64,000 nt of DNA, from positions 10,658,391-10,722,390 of the forward strand of contig NC_090610.1 in assembly GCF_004359215.1 (NCBI RefSeq). The letters run 5' to 3'. The notes under the pieces are model-generated. The model saw only the letters and a program-made list of their open reading frames with translations, was not told where the DNA came from and made no database searches. The translations under genes and the position numbers were made by a program. Below, one piece after another: positions 43,020-53,659 of the stretch; position 1 is the first letter of the stretch; each line of letters starts with the position of its first letter. This stretch comes from Bremia lactucae (taxonomy: Eukaryota > Oomycota > Peronosporomycetes > Peronosporales > Peronosporaceae).

Positions 43020-44840
43020 TTATTCCCAACGAGTCAAGACGACCTGGTCGTATACGACGCCATTGCGATTCAATACGAACTGTATGTTCATGGACTCTTC
43101 GGTGGAATTGAAACGCAAGTATCCCCATTCGCCCACGTGAGCCACACTCCATTCACCAAGCTCACTGGAGAAACCCTGTTTTTCTAAATCAGCGCCTGCA
43201 GATCCGATAATGATGTGAACAGGTCCCTTGTTGTCCTTAGTACATTTTCCGTTACGCACAGCACAGCTGCGCTCGTAAGAGTGTTGGTGGCCCACTAGAA
43301 TCAAGTTCACTTTGTACCTCCAAAGCAAATTTTCCACTTCATCGCGAAAATGCTGAGCCACTTGCCTGTCAGCTTTATCGCCTATTTGAGTTGTGTACAT
43401 CATCCGGTGCGACGTGAGGACAACCCACGGGGTATTCTTCCGATCAACATTTTTCAGGTCTTGTTCCAACCACTTATATTGCTTCGATCCACGCCGCCAA
43501 TCGTGCTCTGACGAAATCTGAACAACATGGACACCACCATAGTCAAAGGAGTACCAATATATAGCGTTACCATTCAAAGGGGCACCCCAGCGGTAATACA
43601 TCGGCACTGAACATTCACCAGACGAGTCTTCACCGTAATTAGCCCAAGATGGATGAAAATCCATTCGACCATCGTCACCCGCGGCTCCGCTAGGATCATT
43701 GTTGCCACCGGTAACATAATCATATTCATGATTACCAATGCCAATCATGTAAGGAACTCTTGTCGCGTACGGCTCAATCAAATGGAAAAAATCGTCCCAT
43801 ATGTGCGCATGACCACGGGCATAACTGATATCGCCGAAGTGCAATAGAAAGCTATCATAACCATCCATCACTTCTTGAAAGGAACGTACAGCCGTGGATG
43901 TGGCCGCGGGAGCTGAGTTGACGCCCATGTCAGCGTACGCAATAAATTTAGCGCTCTTTACAGACACATCCGGTCGGCTTACAAAAGAATAGACCGAGCT
44001 ATAACCGTCCTTATCACTGCCGAATTTGTAATAGTATCGTGTTCCCAGCTTCAGGCCTTTCAATATTACTGTATGCATGATACCAGGGTCGCGAAACCAT
44101 TGCTGACTCGTGAGATTCGCTGGGCGGTGGCACATTTGAGCAGCTGTGTAAGTCTGAAATGTGCCTTCGGCATGCTTGTTCAATGTAGCAGGATCCAGCC
44201 CGTATCTGACCGCAGGCTTCTCACGTGACGCCGAATTGAACATCACGGACATCTCGTCAGTATTTTCAGTTAAAGCAATATGTCCATGCTTAGGGGCAGT
44301 GAATGCGTCAACCATACCCACTTCCGTTTGGGCGAGAAGAGCAAAAAAATTGCCTTTAGGCTGAAAGTTAAAGTACTCAACAGTATAATTGCAGCGCATC
44401 ATGTACAGTGATGAGAAGCGAACAGAATTTGACAGCTTCGATCCATCGAGTTCATGCTCAGTGGCCGCCGTAATGTCGACTGTAACTAAAAAATCCTTGT
44501 CGTGGGCTTTAGGGCCGCAGCTAAGACCTAAAAAGTCTGCCTGATGCGGCCGCTCTACCCCGCTCCACTGAATCACCAAATCCTCGCCATCATTCAGGAG
44601 AGGTGGCATCGCAATCAGCGTCACACTTCCTAGCTCCGCGGCAACATGAACTTTATCGATGCTTGGCACAAAAATAGACGCGTCGTCGCGCTCAATATCC
44701 CAAACTTTATTATCGAATTGACTAGCGGGGCGGAACTTTTCGTCCGCTATATTGCGTACAGTGCCTGCTGTTTGGTAGATCGGCGATGGCTGGACAAATG
44801 CAGTCAAAAGAGCCAGGATGAAAAGAAGGCTTGCAACCAT
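43020..44840 (-). CDS. Secreted purple acid phosphatase
   Basis: A 606-residue protein in one exon. Start chosen at 44840 because it opens directly with a signal peptide (MVASLLFILALLTAF); the frame extends 23 codons further upstream without such a signal. It has the five metallophosphatase blocks in order: ADMG, GDISYARGHAHIWDD, GNHEYD, VLTSHR and GHQHSYERS, which bind the Fe/Zn or Fe/Mn pair. An N-terminal fibronectin-like domain (YGLDPATL, then LGTRYYYKFGS) precedes them, as in plant-type high-molecular-weight enzymes. The likely role is release of phosphate from organic esters outside the cell or in the vacuole. It diverges from cyclin C with 139 bp between the start codons. Confidence 0.93.
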   Translation of the reverse strand: MVASLLFILALLTAFVQPSPIYQTAGTVRNIADEKFRPASQFDNKVWDIERDDASIFVPSIDKVHVAAELGSVTLIAMPPLLNDGEDLVIQWSGVERPHQADFLGLSCGPKAHDKDFLVTVDITAATEHELDGSKLSNSVRFSSLYMMRCNYTVEYFNFQPKGNFFALLAQTEVGMVDAFTAPKHGHIALTENTDEMSVMFNSASREKPAVRYGLDPATLNKHAEGTFQTYTAAQMCHRPANLTSQQWFRDPGIMHTVILKGLKLGTRYYYKFGSDKDGYSSVYSFVSRPDVSVKSAKFIAYADMGVNSAPAATSTAVRSFQEVMDGYDSFLLHFGDISYARGHAHIWDDFFHLIEPYATRVPYMIGIGNHEYDYVTGGNNDPSGAAGDDGRMDFHPSWANYGEDSSGECSVPMYYRWGAPLNGNAIYWYSFDYGGVHVVQISSEHDWRRGSKQYKWLEQDLKNVDRKNTPWVVLTSHRMMYTTQIGDKADRQVAQHFRDEVENLLWRYKVNLILVGHQHSYERSCAVRNGKCTKDNKGPVHIIIGSAGADLEKQGFSSELGEWSVAHVGEWGYLRFNSTEESMNIQFVLNRNGVVYDQVVLTRWE

Positions 44841-44979
44841 CGCTCCTCCTTCCTGAGTTAAGGCGGCCGTTTGATTGTGCGTGAAATGTGATTGGTCTAA
44901 GCAATTCAATTTTATCTAGCCTTATATATTTAGCAACTGTCCGGGCTAGTTATTAAGAAACGGCCGTCGCACCGACACC
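44841..44979. promoter_or_regulatory. Shared divergent promoter, phosphatase and cyclin C
   Basis: Only 139 bp separate the two start codons. On the phosphatase strand there is a CCAAT box followed by ACATTTC (near 44888-44902), and the spacer also holds a TATATATTT stretch. Shared control is an inference from the spacing. Confidence 0.45.
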
Positions 44980-46217
44980 ATGGGCACGAATTTTTGGCAC
45001 TCGACGCACTAGTAAGTATATATAAGTAATAATAGAAATTATTCCGAGATCGTATCAATTTTCACGACTGATGCTGCAGTTTATACTGGATGAAGGACGT
45101 GACCAAGGGCGACCTACGAAAGAGGAACCCTCAAGATCGTAGGCATTTATCAGACGACGAGATTGATAGCATCCACCTTGCCAATATATCGTGTAAGTAG
45201 TCATGTACGTGCCCCGTTCACTAACCTGTAGGACTGGCTGGTGGTAAATTAATTGAGGCGATCCCTGAATGCTGAAGTGCTGGAGGAAATAGGGCCCCGG
45301 TTAAGGGTCCGCCAAATTATAATCTATACCGCCATTATCTTTTACCGCCGCTTTTACCAGACGTACGACTTCCGCGGTCAAAATCTCTAAGCTTTAGTAT
45401 TTAAATTGCGATCTGTATGTAATGCAGGAAGAGTTTTGTGAATTTTGACCCCCATCTGGTCATTGGGACAGTATTTTTTCTTGCCTCAAAGGTAGAAGAA
45501 AGTCAATTGTCATTGACAACGGTCGCTTCTGTTCTGCACCATTACACCACGAGTAGGCTAAACGAACCTAACTGCTTAAAGTCGCTGCTAACGCGCTGTT
45601 TCTATTTGACAAAAGCTGGCGTAGATGAGGATGAATCCATGTATACTTTTCAGGACAAGGATATCCTTGAGTGCGAGTTCTACGTAATTGAGGCGCTGCA
45701 GTTTGACTTAATCTTGCATCACCCATTCCCGTCGCTCCTTCAGTACCGTTGACACAATAATTGATTTGTTTAAGTACTTATTAATTCTTCCTTGTATTAA
45801 TGGCTGCAGGCTCCTTGACGAATTTGAAATTCATGAAGAATGTCTCCAGCTCGCATGGTAGGCAATTAATTGTCAATTCTCATTCAGCGCTTTACATTTT
45901 ATCATGTCGATAGGCAACTCGTGCAATACTCGTATCGAACAGATATCATTCTTTTGTATCCGCCGTTTATGGTGGCCTACGCGGCTGCCTATATCTCATG
46001 CCGGGATGCGGGCTATGATGCTGCGCAGGTCTTCGCGACCGTGAATATCAAAAAGGATTTGCAGCTAAAGATTGTAGGTGAATTTCAGAAAGCTGTAGAA
46101 ACCGAGAAGAGGTTGTACGCGGTACAGCTTTCGGCTTTGGAAAAATTGGATGAGATAATTCCAGATGTATCGGCTGGTGACGCAGAGGCTACAATTGGCG
46201 GGCCCGCAGACAAGTGA
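44980..46217 (+). CDS. CCNC: Cyclin C, Mediator kinase module
   Basis: Predicted six exons: 44980-45011, 45080-45190, 45258-45362, 45428-45742, 45810-45857, 45914-46217, giving 304 aa. The product starts MGTNFWHSTHYLYWM, the signature of cyclin C (NFWxSxHYxxW). It continues with the first cyclin box (VRQIIIYTAIIFYRRFY, then VFFLASKVEES), ILECEFYVIEAL, and the second box (YRTDIILLYPPFMVAYAAAY). Exon joins give the same spacing as in animal cyclin C. All five introns are 56-68 bp and all are phase 2. Intron 2 uses a less typical donor (GTGTAAGT at 45191) and a TTGAG acceptor, so that junction is the least certain. The protein pairs with CDK8 to regulate RNA polymerase II. Confidence 0.88.
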
Positions 46218-47543
46218 TGCGAAATATTTCAGTCCGTCTGCTTAATTAATGTCCTAATAGCACGTTTTTAATGAAAAAGTTAATGTGATGCAATAATATT
46301 AGAACCCCGGCGACATAATAGTTTGAAGAGCACTAAAACTGAACTTTAGAAATGGAGACACAAGCAAGTATGTGGTGAAGCTTGGAAGCGGCTGATAAGG
46401 AGTATCATATGGACGGATACATTTATATAGCTGCTGGATGGTTCGACGAATCGGATAGATATCTCAGCGCTGTAGAGTATCAATTTTCATCAAAACAAGA
46501 AAGTCGATGAAATCTTGACAATTCGAATGATGCGATTCTGGATTCGGCTGACATCAGACGACAGAATATTGAGCCATTTGAACATGGCGACAAGCAAATA
46601 AGGGTAAATGGCAGCTCATAAAATGGTGCTGAAGTCCAAGGCTTTAAAATATAAGAGCTGATTTTGAGCGTCGTATTTGGCAACAACCGTCGATTCATTT
46701 TTACTGGCAGGGGTGTTTAAATTGCTTTTCACGTCAAATTTATGCTTCTTATAAAATGGTCCAGCACTCGTAATTTTGCTCTTTAAGGCACTGGGGTTGC
46801 GACCCACTGCTGCAATGTTGTAAAGGTCGCGTTAATGGTCTTTATAACAGAGCGAACAATTTTTTTGATCATCCTGTTAGATCATTCGTTAGCTTACGCC
46901 GCGACTTTCTTAAATTGGCAGTGCATCACCGCAATTTCTTCTGCTCGGCGAGCAATGGATTAAGAAAACTTTGCAAGGTTGAGGTCACCACAAACAAGTC
47001 AAAACTATTAGTTAGGCCTCGACATTTTTTGCTTGATCCAAGTGTTATATTCGTCAGATAGTGCTCCTGACATGAGCTTTTAGCGAATTATTGATCGCGA
47101 GTTGGAAAATCACATTCTGAATGGAGCTAGTTGCATGAGATTATATCCTATATTATCCAAACTTGTGGCAGTCCAGAGAAATAATTATTATGTTTTTGCT
47201 ACGACTATTAATGATGGATTTTTAGATTAATCTGCGTCAGCGTTTTTGCTATGACATATAATGATGGATTTTTAGATTAATTTGCGTCAGTCGGCCACAA
47301 TAACTTCTGCGAGCATTGCACCGCTGATAAAAAACTCTCAAGCGTCGCCATGGTTATAAATGCTCCGAAAGAGGACGCTAAGCACTGGATATAATAAATG
47401 CGGGGTCATATATCCTTCCGATACATCGAATCGTTTTTTTGCGCTTTTGTGTACTGTCTAGCCCCTAATTGAACTAGTGCTTGTTTTTTTTTGCTAAGTA
47501 TACTGGTACTTTTTCTCAGCACTTATTACCTAAATCCAAAACT
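46218..47543. other. Intergenic; possible small exon and a short tandem repeat
   Basis: A minus-strand frame (46616-46807, after a TTGCAG acceptor-like site) encodes a Lys/Asn-rich C-terminus (FYKKHKFDVKSNLNTP) that I cannot assign. At about 47190-47290 a block of about 48 bp containing AATGATGGATTTTTAGATTAA occurs twice in tandem. Otherwise nothing is supported. Confidence 0.4.
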
Positions 47544-49091
47544 ATGGGTCGAGTTCTCGTCGGGATCATCGGTGGAGGCGCCGCTGGCATCAGTGCGCCA
47601 ATGCGTTGCAGTTGCTTGTGTGTCGTACAGTTGTATAACGTGACCTGTAAATGAATGAATGCATGCAGTCACGGCGAAGTGCTTACGAGAAGTTGGACAC
47701 GATGTTATTGTATTTGAGAAGGCGGATTATGTGGGGGGAGTGTGGAAATACGACGCAGCTGCACATGCGTCATCGTCCGTACTATACGAATCGCTGCACA
47801 CAAACTTGCCAACAGCCATAATGCAGCTTCAGGATTTTCCTTTCCAAAAAGGGGTCTCCAGCTTTCCGTCTCACGTAGACGTACTGACTTACCTGCAGAG
47901 CTACTCAAACCATTATGGAGTTGATAGCTGCGTACGGCTCAATTCGGTGGTGACTAGTGTATTAAAGGCTTCAAAGAAGTGGAAGATTTGCGTATCGTCG
48001 ACGGATAGAGGAGACTATGCTGAAGAATTTGACCGCGTCGTTGTCTGCAACGGCCACTTTTCTAAGCCCTCATACGCATCAATCAAAGGCATTGAGCGCT
48101 ATAAGGGAGAGGTGACTCATTCACGTTCATACAGAACGCCTGACGCGTACAAAGACAAGGTTTGCGTCTGCTTAAGACTCATTTGCATGAGGATACTTAA
48201 TATAAGGGTGCGCTCCATGTCTAGCGTGTTTTAGTGATTGGACGCGGACCTTCGGGCCAAGACATTTCTCTTGAGCTTGCCAGTGGTGGTGCTGCGGAGG
48301 TCATCGTTGCGACTTTTGACTACGACTCTAATGACATTGACTCCCAAGATCTGCGAGTACTAAAGCCTGCCATTGACCATATCAATAATGATGGTTCCGT
48401 GACATTTATAGATGGGTCGACTATTGATTCCCCTGATGAAATCATGCACTGCACTGGGTACCTGTATTCTGTCAGTGAGTTCTTTCCGTCTAAATTACTT
48501 TTTCCTGGGGCCTGTGTCCAGCCAGATGATTTGAACGAAGCCGAAATCGCTGTGTTCCATTGCTTGACAAACGGTACTGCCGTGGCTCCAATCTACAAGC
48601 AATTGTTTGCCATCGAGGATCCCACGGCGGCATTTGTCGGGCTACCCTTCAGCAATTTGCCTTTTGTTTGCTTTCAGCTTCAAGCTCGATGGATAGCGCG
48701 CGTGTTCGGCGGAACTGCTTTTCTTCCATCAAAATCGGACATGTATGCGGATTTCTATGCTTACGTCGGCTTTTTGGACGGTGATCTGACAAAGCTTCAC
48801 CAATTAGGGCCTCTGCAGAAATACTATTTTAAGTACGTTGTTCTGGTGACACTAACTCCTAAAATTTTGCTTAAGTCGGGTGTTGACTCCTACAGCGAGC
48901 TGGCTGCGTTGTCCAACTTCCAATTAGGACAGGAAATCCACGACATTTACGAAGACGTTCGGTTCCTCCGCCAAATGTTTCCGTACAAGTATCGCAGTGC
49001 GGATTATCGACGAGATGAAGCAACGGGAAGGTGGGTTCGACGCATTGAGGCAAGCAATTCATTATCGGAACTTGTGCGAGAATTTCAGTAA
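47544..49091 (+). CDS. Flavin-containing monooxygenase
   Basis: Predicted three exons: 47544-47592, 47669-48159, 48225-49091, giving 468 aa. Introns of 76 and 65 bp have GT-AG ends. Exon 1 and 2 join to give the FAD Rossmann motif GGGAAG (IIGGGAAGIITAKCLREVG) followed by FEKADYVGGVWKY. The FMO fingerprint reads YKGEVTHSRSYRTP, with Tyr for the usual first Phe. The exon 2/3 join creates the NADPH motif KRVLVIGRGPSGQDI. These enzymes oxygenate soft nucleophiles on N or S using NADPH and O2. Without the splices neither dinucleotide motif is in frame, which supports the model. It is somewhat shorter than animal FMOs (about 530 aa). Confidence 0.9.
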
Positions 49092-49636
49092 AATTTTGGA
49101 TTGGATCACTTTCTATCTTCATCGATGATTTCTCATTCGATTCTGGTTGCTAAATTCGGCTAGCCTTAGCAAGATCCATAAAAAATCATCGAAATTTTTA
49201 GCAGCAAATTTACATACGTCCAATTTTGTTTGCTTGAACATGCTTTTTGTCTCGACAGTAGAACGATGTTTGTTTTCGCTCGGAGTGTGCAAACTGTCCC
49301 GTAAAAACTGACAAACGACTTTCGGCAGTTATTTTAGTAAGGGTAAGAAACGTAATTACAGACCGTAGTGCAAAAATCATAGCTAGCAAGGTTCTTTCAT
49401 AATTTTCTTCGAATGAACAATTATTTTGTCACCGTTATTTTGTCACCGTCAAAATAATTGTTCATTCGAAGAAAATTATGAAAGAACCTTGCTAGCTATG
49501 ATTTTTGAAACAATCTGCTGACATTTTTAATTTGCCATGGATTTGCGCCTCCGTTACGGCGAACATTCCAGTTGCGATTATTTTTTATGAATACTTCTTT
49601 TATTTTTGAGAATGAGCTATTTTAGATGTAAAGGGG
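49092..49636. other. Downstream intergenic region holding a long hairpin
   Basis: AT-rich. Apart from the perfect inverted repeat at 49371-49507 no gene or known element is seen. Confidence 0.6.
49371..49507. repeat. Perfect 58-bp inverted repeat with 21-base loop
   Basis: Left arm 49371-49428 and right arm 49450-49507 are exact reverse complements. The loop repeats TCACCGT at both ends around TATTTTG, which makes a short direct repeat with the end of the left arm. It starts 280 bp after the monooxygenase stop. It is AT-rich, would form a long hairpin if transcribed, and has no target duplication that I can see. Confidence 0.95.
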
Positions 49637-50082
49637 TGTAACGGTATCGTTATTTGAAATTAACACTTAAAGGTTGTTAATCAATATATTATCTAAAAGG
49701 TAGATAATATTTGGAGGATATTACTTTATATAGTAATGTTCAGAAATCTTATCCATAAATAGGTATAGACCATTATATCTATTTATCCCGCAGACTAATC
49801 AACGGTAGATGTAAATAAAAGAGAGAGACAGATAAGATAAGATAAGATTTCAATTGCATGTTGAGTATTCGTTTATAATTAAGTTAGCGTTAACAGATAG
49901 AAAGAAGAGACACTTAATTATATTAATACAGTTTTCATTTTACCCTCTTTAAGCACGTTGCCTTAAGGAGAAGTCTTCCTCTGCACGTACTAGTGTACGT
50001 GAAATAACGTAAGGCACCACTCGCAACTGAAGCAGTGCGAAGTGGACTTGTACTTAAGCAGTACAAGTAGAAGTGCCCCGTT
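49637..50082 (+). repeat. Gyp-E LTR, last three bases missing
   Basis: TGTAACGGTATCG...AGTGCCCCGTT. Same order as the E1 LTR but plus strand. It is fused to a Gyp-A LTR at 50083. Confidence 0.85.
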
Positions 50083-50527
50083 CTGTAGGAGGAATTAAAA
50101 ATATTATATACTATCAAAAAAAATAATAAAGAAGTATAAATTATTATCATTCAATAATTTTACTTAATATTTCCAATATTGCCTTAATTGGTAATTTGAA
50201 GCAATAAGACAGCAGTTCTGTTGATAAGTTGATTAAAGTATGTATCAGCGGTTTATCAAGGGGTCGCAATATATAGTTTGATAAGAATATATTTAAGTCA
50301 GTAGATAAACGATCGTTACGTAGAAACTTGATATTATAAAACGTCCTTACTTTTTCCCTATATTAAAGCCTTTTGTATTGACCTTTAGTGGCTAAGATTT
50401 TTCTTAGCTACTTAAAGCCTATCTTACCACGTTGTGTACGTAGAGGATTTGGGGGCACCTCACCTTCACTGTTACCAGTGCAGGTTGGCTGGTACTGAAG
50501 AAGTACTAGCGGAAGGTGCCCGTTACA
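50083..50527 (+). repeat. Gyp-A LTR, 5' end missing
   Basis: It resembles the A1 LTR from about base 35 onward and ends AAGGTGCCCGTTACA, with the hairpin GTACTGAAGAAGTAC near its end. The first 35 or so bases are lost at the junction with the Gyp-E LTR. Confidence 0.7.
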
Positions 50528-50760
50528 CTCAATGTAGGTCAGGATCACTTTCAAGCACACAATATATATTGGAAACCGTACCCCTTTTCGGTTTCGCCAC
50601 AACCCATAGATTAAATTAGGGGACCGGTAAGGCCACACACTCTAACTTAATCATCTACCTCTGTATTGATGAGAACGCGTCGCAAGAGCAACGGGACGAG
50701 AAGGAGTAGAAAGGCCCAGGGACCAGTGAAATTGGCTCGATCAATGGGCAAGGGAGGGGG
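50528..50760 (+). pseudogene. Gyp-D gag, left of the C2 insertion
   Basis: A short frame (50666-50760: RTRRKSNGTRRSRKAQGPVK) is interrupted by C2. Gyp-D gag core sequence resumes beyond the 3' end of C2 (63620-64000), so C2 appears to sit within a Gyp-D leader or gag. Confidence 0.5.
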
Positions 50761-51425
50761 TGTAATGGGCGTCTCATTACATGTCTTAGTACTTACCATA
50801 GTACATATCTCAAAGGTGCTCGGCACCGGAGATGAGACGGAGGGAAGCGGGACATGTCTCTACAGGGTAAGACATGGGAGCCAGGGCTAAAGGTAGCCAG
50901 TTGTGCTCTAGATGAAGTGATGACGCCGCATCGTCATTACTCATCTTCCTAGAAACCATCTGGCGACACTGCATCGTCGACATGAGAGTTTCAAGTTCAA
51001 GTTCAAAGCTTCCCAGTCGAAGTTCAAGGTTTAAATTCAAGTACAGAATGATGGGACCTGCTTGGGAACTACACTGGTGACGCGTCCAACGTGTCTCTAC
51101 CGGTTGAAGTGAGTGGCGTGAGCCAGTCACTTCGCAGGGAATTTTCCACAGGACTTCAAGTTCAAGGTCCTATGGTTTGAACCTCAGTGTCCCCAAGGTT
51201 TTATATATCAGTTCGTAGGTTTTATTCATGCATGTGTAGGTTTTACTTGTAAAACCTCTAGGAGCCCTTGAGGCTAATGAGGAGTAGCGACAGGAACCAT
51301 AACAGCTTTTCAATTCAGTTGTCATTTTACCTTCAACCTCGCAAGCGCCCTCCAACGTTTCCTCCTCACGGTTCAGTCTCCTCTTGCAGTAAGCTGAACA
51401 AGGGACTTGGCCTAGTCCCATTACA
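50761..51425 (+). repeat. 5' LTR of C2, primer site after it
   Basis: 665 bp, TGTAATGGGCG...CCCATTACA. The primer site reads CCTGGCAGCACTTTG, one base different from the TGGTAGCA of the other elements. Confidence 0.92.
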
Positions 51426-51502
51426 CCTGGCAGCACTTTGAGGAATCTTCCAACTCCTTGACTTGGCCAGTGTGCTCTGATTCCCATTTTTCCCACGGAA
51501 TC

Positions 51503-52692
51503 ATGGATCCATTGAGAGAGAATTTCCCCCACCTATCCGATCCGGAGTGGGCGGCGTATGAGCGCATGGTCACTATCTTCGGCGAAGCAAGTGTGATCAA
51601 CATGTTGAACACCTTCAATCCCGAAGCGCAGAGTTGACGGCGCTCAACTTCATGCACCAGGAGGTGTTGGAGCGCAACGGCAGACCACAACTCTGCCGCA
51701 AGAGTTGCGCCTCTAAAACTCGATGTGAACCATTACAAAGGTGGCGAGAATGAGCCCCTTTTACGTCGGTTCGTCGAGATGGATATAGCCTTGAGAGTTC
51801 AGCAGATCTATGATCCCGATCATCAAGTTGCTTTCGCGATGTCGAAGCTCGGTGGACGTGCGAGAAGCTGGGCATTCGGTCGTCGATTCACCGACCCAGG
51901 ATGCTTCCCGGACTATGAAGCCTTCAAGTACGAGTTGAAGCTAGCGTTCGAGCCGCCGAAGAACGAATTCCGAGCTCGAGTTGAGTTTCTGGACCTGCGC
52001 CAAGGACGTCTGGAGTTGCACGCCTACGCGCAACGCGCTCGATACCTAGTGTCGAGTATCGTGAGCGATCCAGTCGATTATGCCACTCAGGTCGTCACTT
52101 TCATGAAAGGTCTAAACGATGGTCCAGTGAAGACTCAGCTGTCCCGAGAGTATCCTGAGACGATGGAAGACGCGATCAATCGCGCTCTTCAGGAAGAGTT
52201 CAGTCTTCGCCAGGCTCGCATCCACCAAAGTTCAACCCGGCAGCCGCGCCAGCAGTACCAGCCGCGCCAGCAGTACCAGCCACGCAGTTCTACGACGGAC
52301 CCGAGCCAATGGATCAGTCCGCTGTGTCCACACAAGCCAACGGGAATACGCGGTCAAGAACCGATTTTAAGTGTTTCCGATGTGATCGGATGGGCCACTT
52401 TGCTCGAGATTACCGAGCGTCGGTCAACAACAGGCTGCTCTCGCAGCGCTCCCGCCCAACTTCGTCAGGTCGTGCTTTCAGCCGACCTCAGGGGCGGAGC
52501 GAACAAGCAAAAAAAACGGCAACGACCGGTAGGAGCGGGGCTCTTTACTGGCCGAGAATCAAGTTCTGCGATGACGGTGGAGTCACAGGACTTGGGCCCC
52601 AACGTGCAACCTGCACACATGAAGTCCACCAAGAAGAAGACCAGTATCGATCAGCGGTCAAAGCTGATAGTCTTGGTCGTAAAGGTGAATGA
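51503..52692 (+). pseudogene. Gyp-C C2 gag, first unit
   Basis: The start at 51503 gives MDPLRENFPHLSDPEW, followed by a stop at about 51637. The core from 51725 has MSKLGGRARSWAFGRRF and FLDLRQGRLELHAYAQ. The zinc knuckle CFRCDRMGHFARDY lies in another frame because of a deletion near 52280, and its last Cys is Tyr. The gag frame runs to 52692, overlapping the protease frame. Confidence 0.85.
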
Positions 52693-53047
52693 GTCAGCTC
52701 CACCTTTGCGTGCCCTGATATATACAGGTGCCTCGAACAACTTTGTTCGAGAGCGTGCCCTCTCAGATAGCAACGTATTTGCACCTGATGTGAAGGAAAT
52801 GGGCAAGATGGTTGTTCGATTCGCGGATGGATCGACAACCCAGATGGTGAAAAGAGTTGTTACTCTACACCTGGGATGTGAAGTTTTCCGAGGAGAAGAT
52901 GAATTTATCCTTCTCGACCTCGATGACAAGTACGATATGATACTTGGGATGCCATGGCTGATGCGGTACCAGCTAAAGATTGATTGGTGACGGCATCTTA
53001 TCAGTGTTCAAGGTTCGAACACAGTGCAGTGGGAATCTGCTCATAAG

Positions 53048-53147
53048 GAACAAGTACTATGGGTATACGCCTCGGTTGAAGAAGTTCCAGATCCCTTTAG
53101 TGATCTGGAACTTCTTCAACCGAGGCGTATACCCATAGTACTTGTTC
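53048..53147. repeat. Perfect 46-bp inverted duplication in the C2 linker
   Basis: Arms 53048-53093 and 53102-53147 are exact reverse complements around CCTTTAGT. C1 has only the left arm, and its sequence continues from AGTGAT straight to TTCGCGGCG. The net gain of 42 bp keeps the frame. Repeated in the second unit at 58093-58192. Confidence 0.95.
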
Positions 53148-53497
53148 TCGCGGCGTGCGATGGCCCCGCATCTTCACAGAGTGGATGTGTTGAGCACAAG
53201 AAGGAAGCGCACCGACCAAGAAAAACTAAGAAGACTCAACCGAAGTCGTGGAGAGTCGCAACGAATGAGAACGTTCAACTCGTTCGTTGTGATCCGTCAT
53301 GCGAAGCTGGTCCAGTTCAGACACGTACCTCTGAACAAGGCATGCATTCTCCTGCCACGCTAACTGACGAAGGAAACATCAACGGCCACGATGTTTCAAG
53401 CGAAGAACATGTCCAAGCTATTGCTTGTGACGATGTGGGGGTGGCACAGGGTGTCTGCAACGTGAAGGTTGATAATCCCCCATGCTCGTTATCAAGT

Positions 53498-53524
53498 TTG
53501 CTCATTTCTGAGAGAAATGAGCAA
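53498..53524. repeat. 12-bp inverted duplication in the C2 linker
   Basis: TTGCTCATTTCT, GAG, AGAAATGAGCAA. C1 has only the right-hand part, so this is a second foldback gain of 21 bp or so in the same frame. Repeated at 58543-58569. Confidence 0.9.
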
Positions 53525-53659
53525 GAAGTCGTTCTTCCGCAGTCTCAAGGATGGCGAGATTGCCCACGTGTGTATGATCGTTGCGGAAGCCGATCGCGAA
53601 GAAATAAATATTTCGTCCAACATGGACATGGAAGTACTGGAAGACAAGACCCGGTTTGA

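Larger units (their letters stand above)
52693..53659 (+). pseudogene. Gyp-C C2 protease and linker, first unit
   Basis: The protease reads LRALIYTGASNNFVRE (Asp to Tyr at 52721-52723), then MVVRFADGSTTQMVK and YDMILGMPWLMRYQLKIDW, ending in a TGA at 52988-52990 where C1 has Arg. The linker continues from 53024. Compared with C1 it carries two extra in-frame segments made by foldback duplications (53048-53147 and 53498-53524). Confidence 0.85.

Noticed and set aside
44841..44909. Upstream start of the acid phosphatase (44909)
   Set aside because: It would place 23 residues before a textbook signal peptide; the start at 44840 gives a direct secretion signal.
46616..46807. Naming the 63-codon minus frame as a mitochondrial porin piece
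   Set aside because: The likeness was vague, limited to a few residues, and without a supporting exon.
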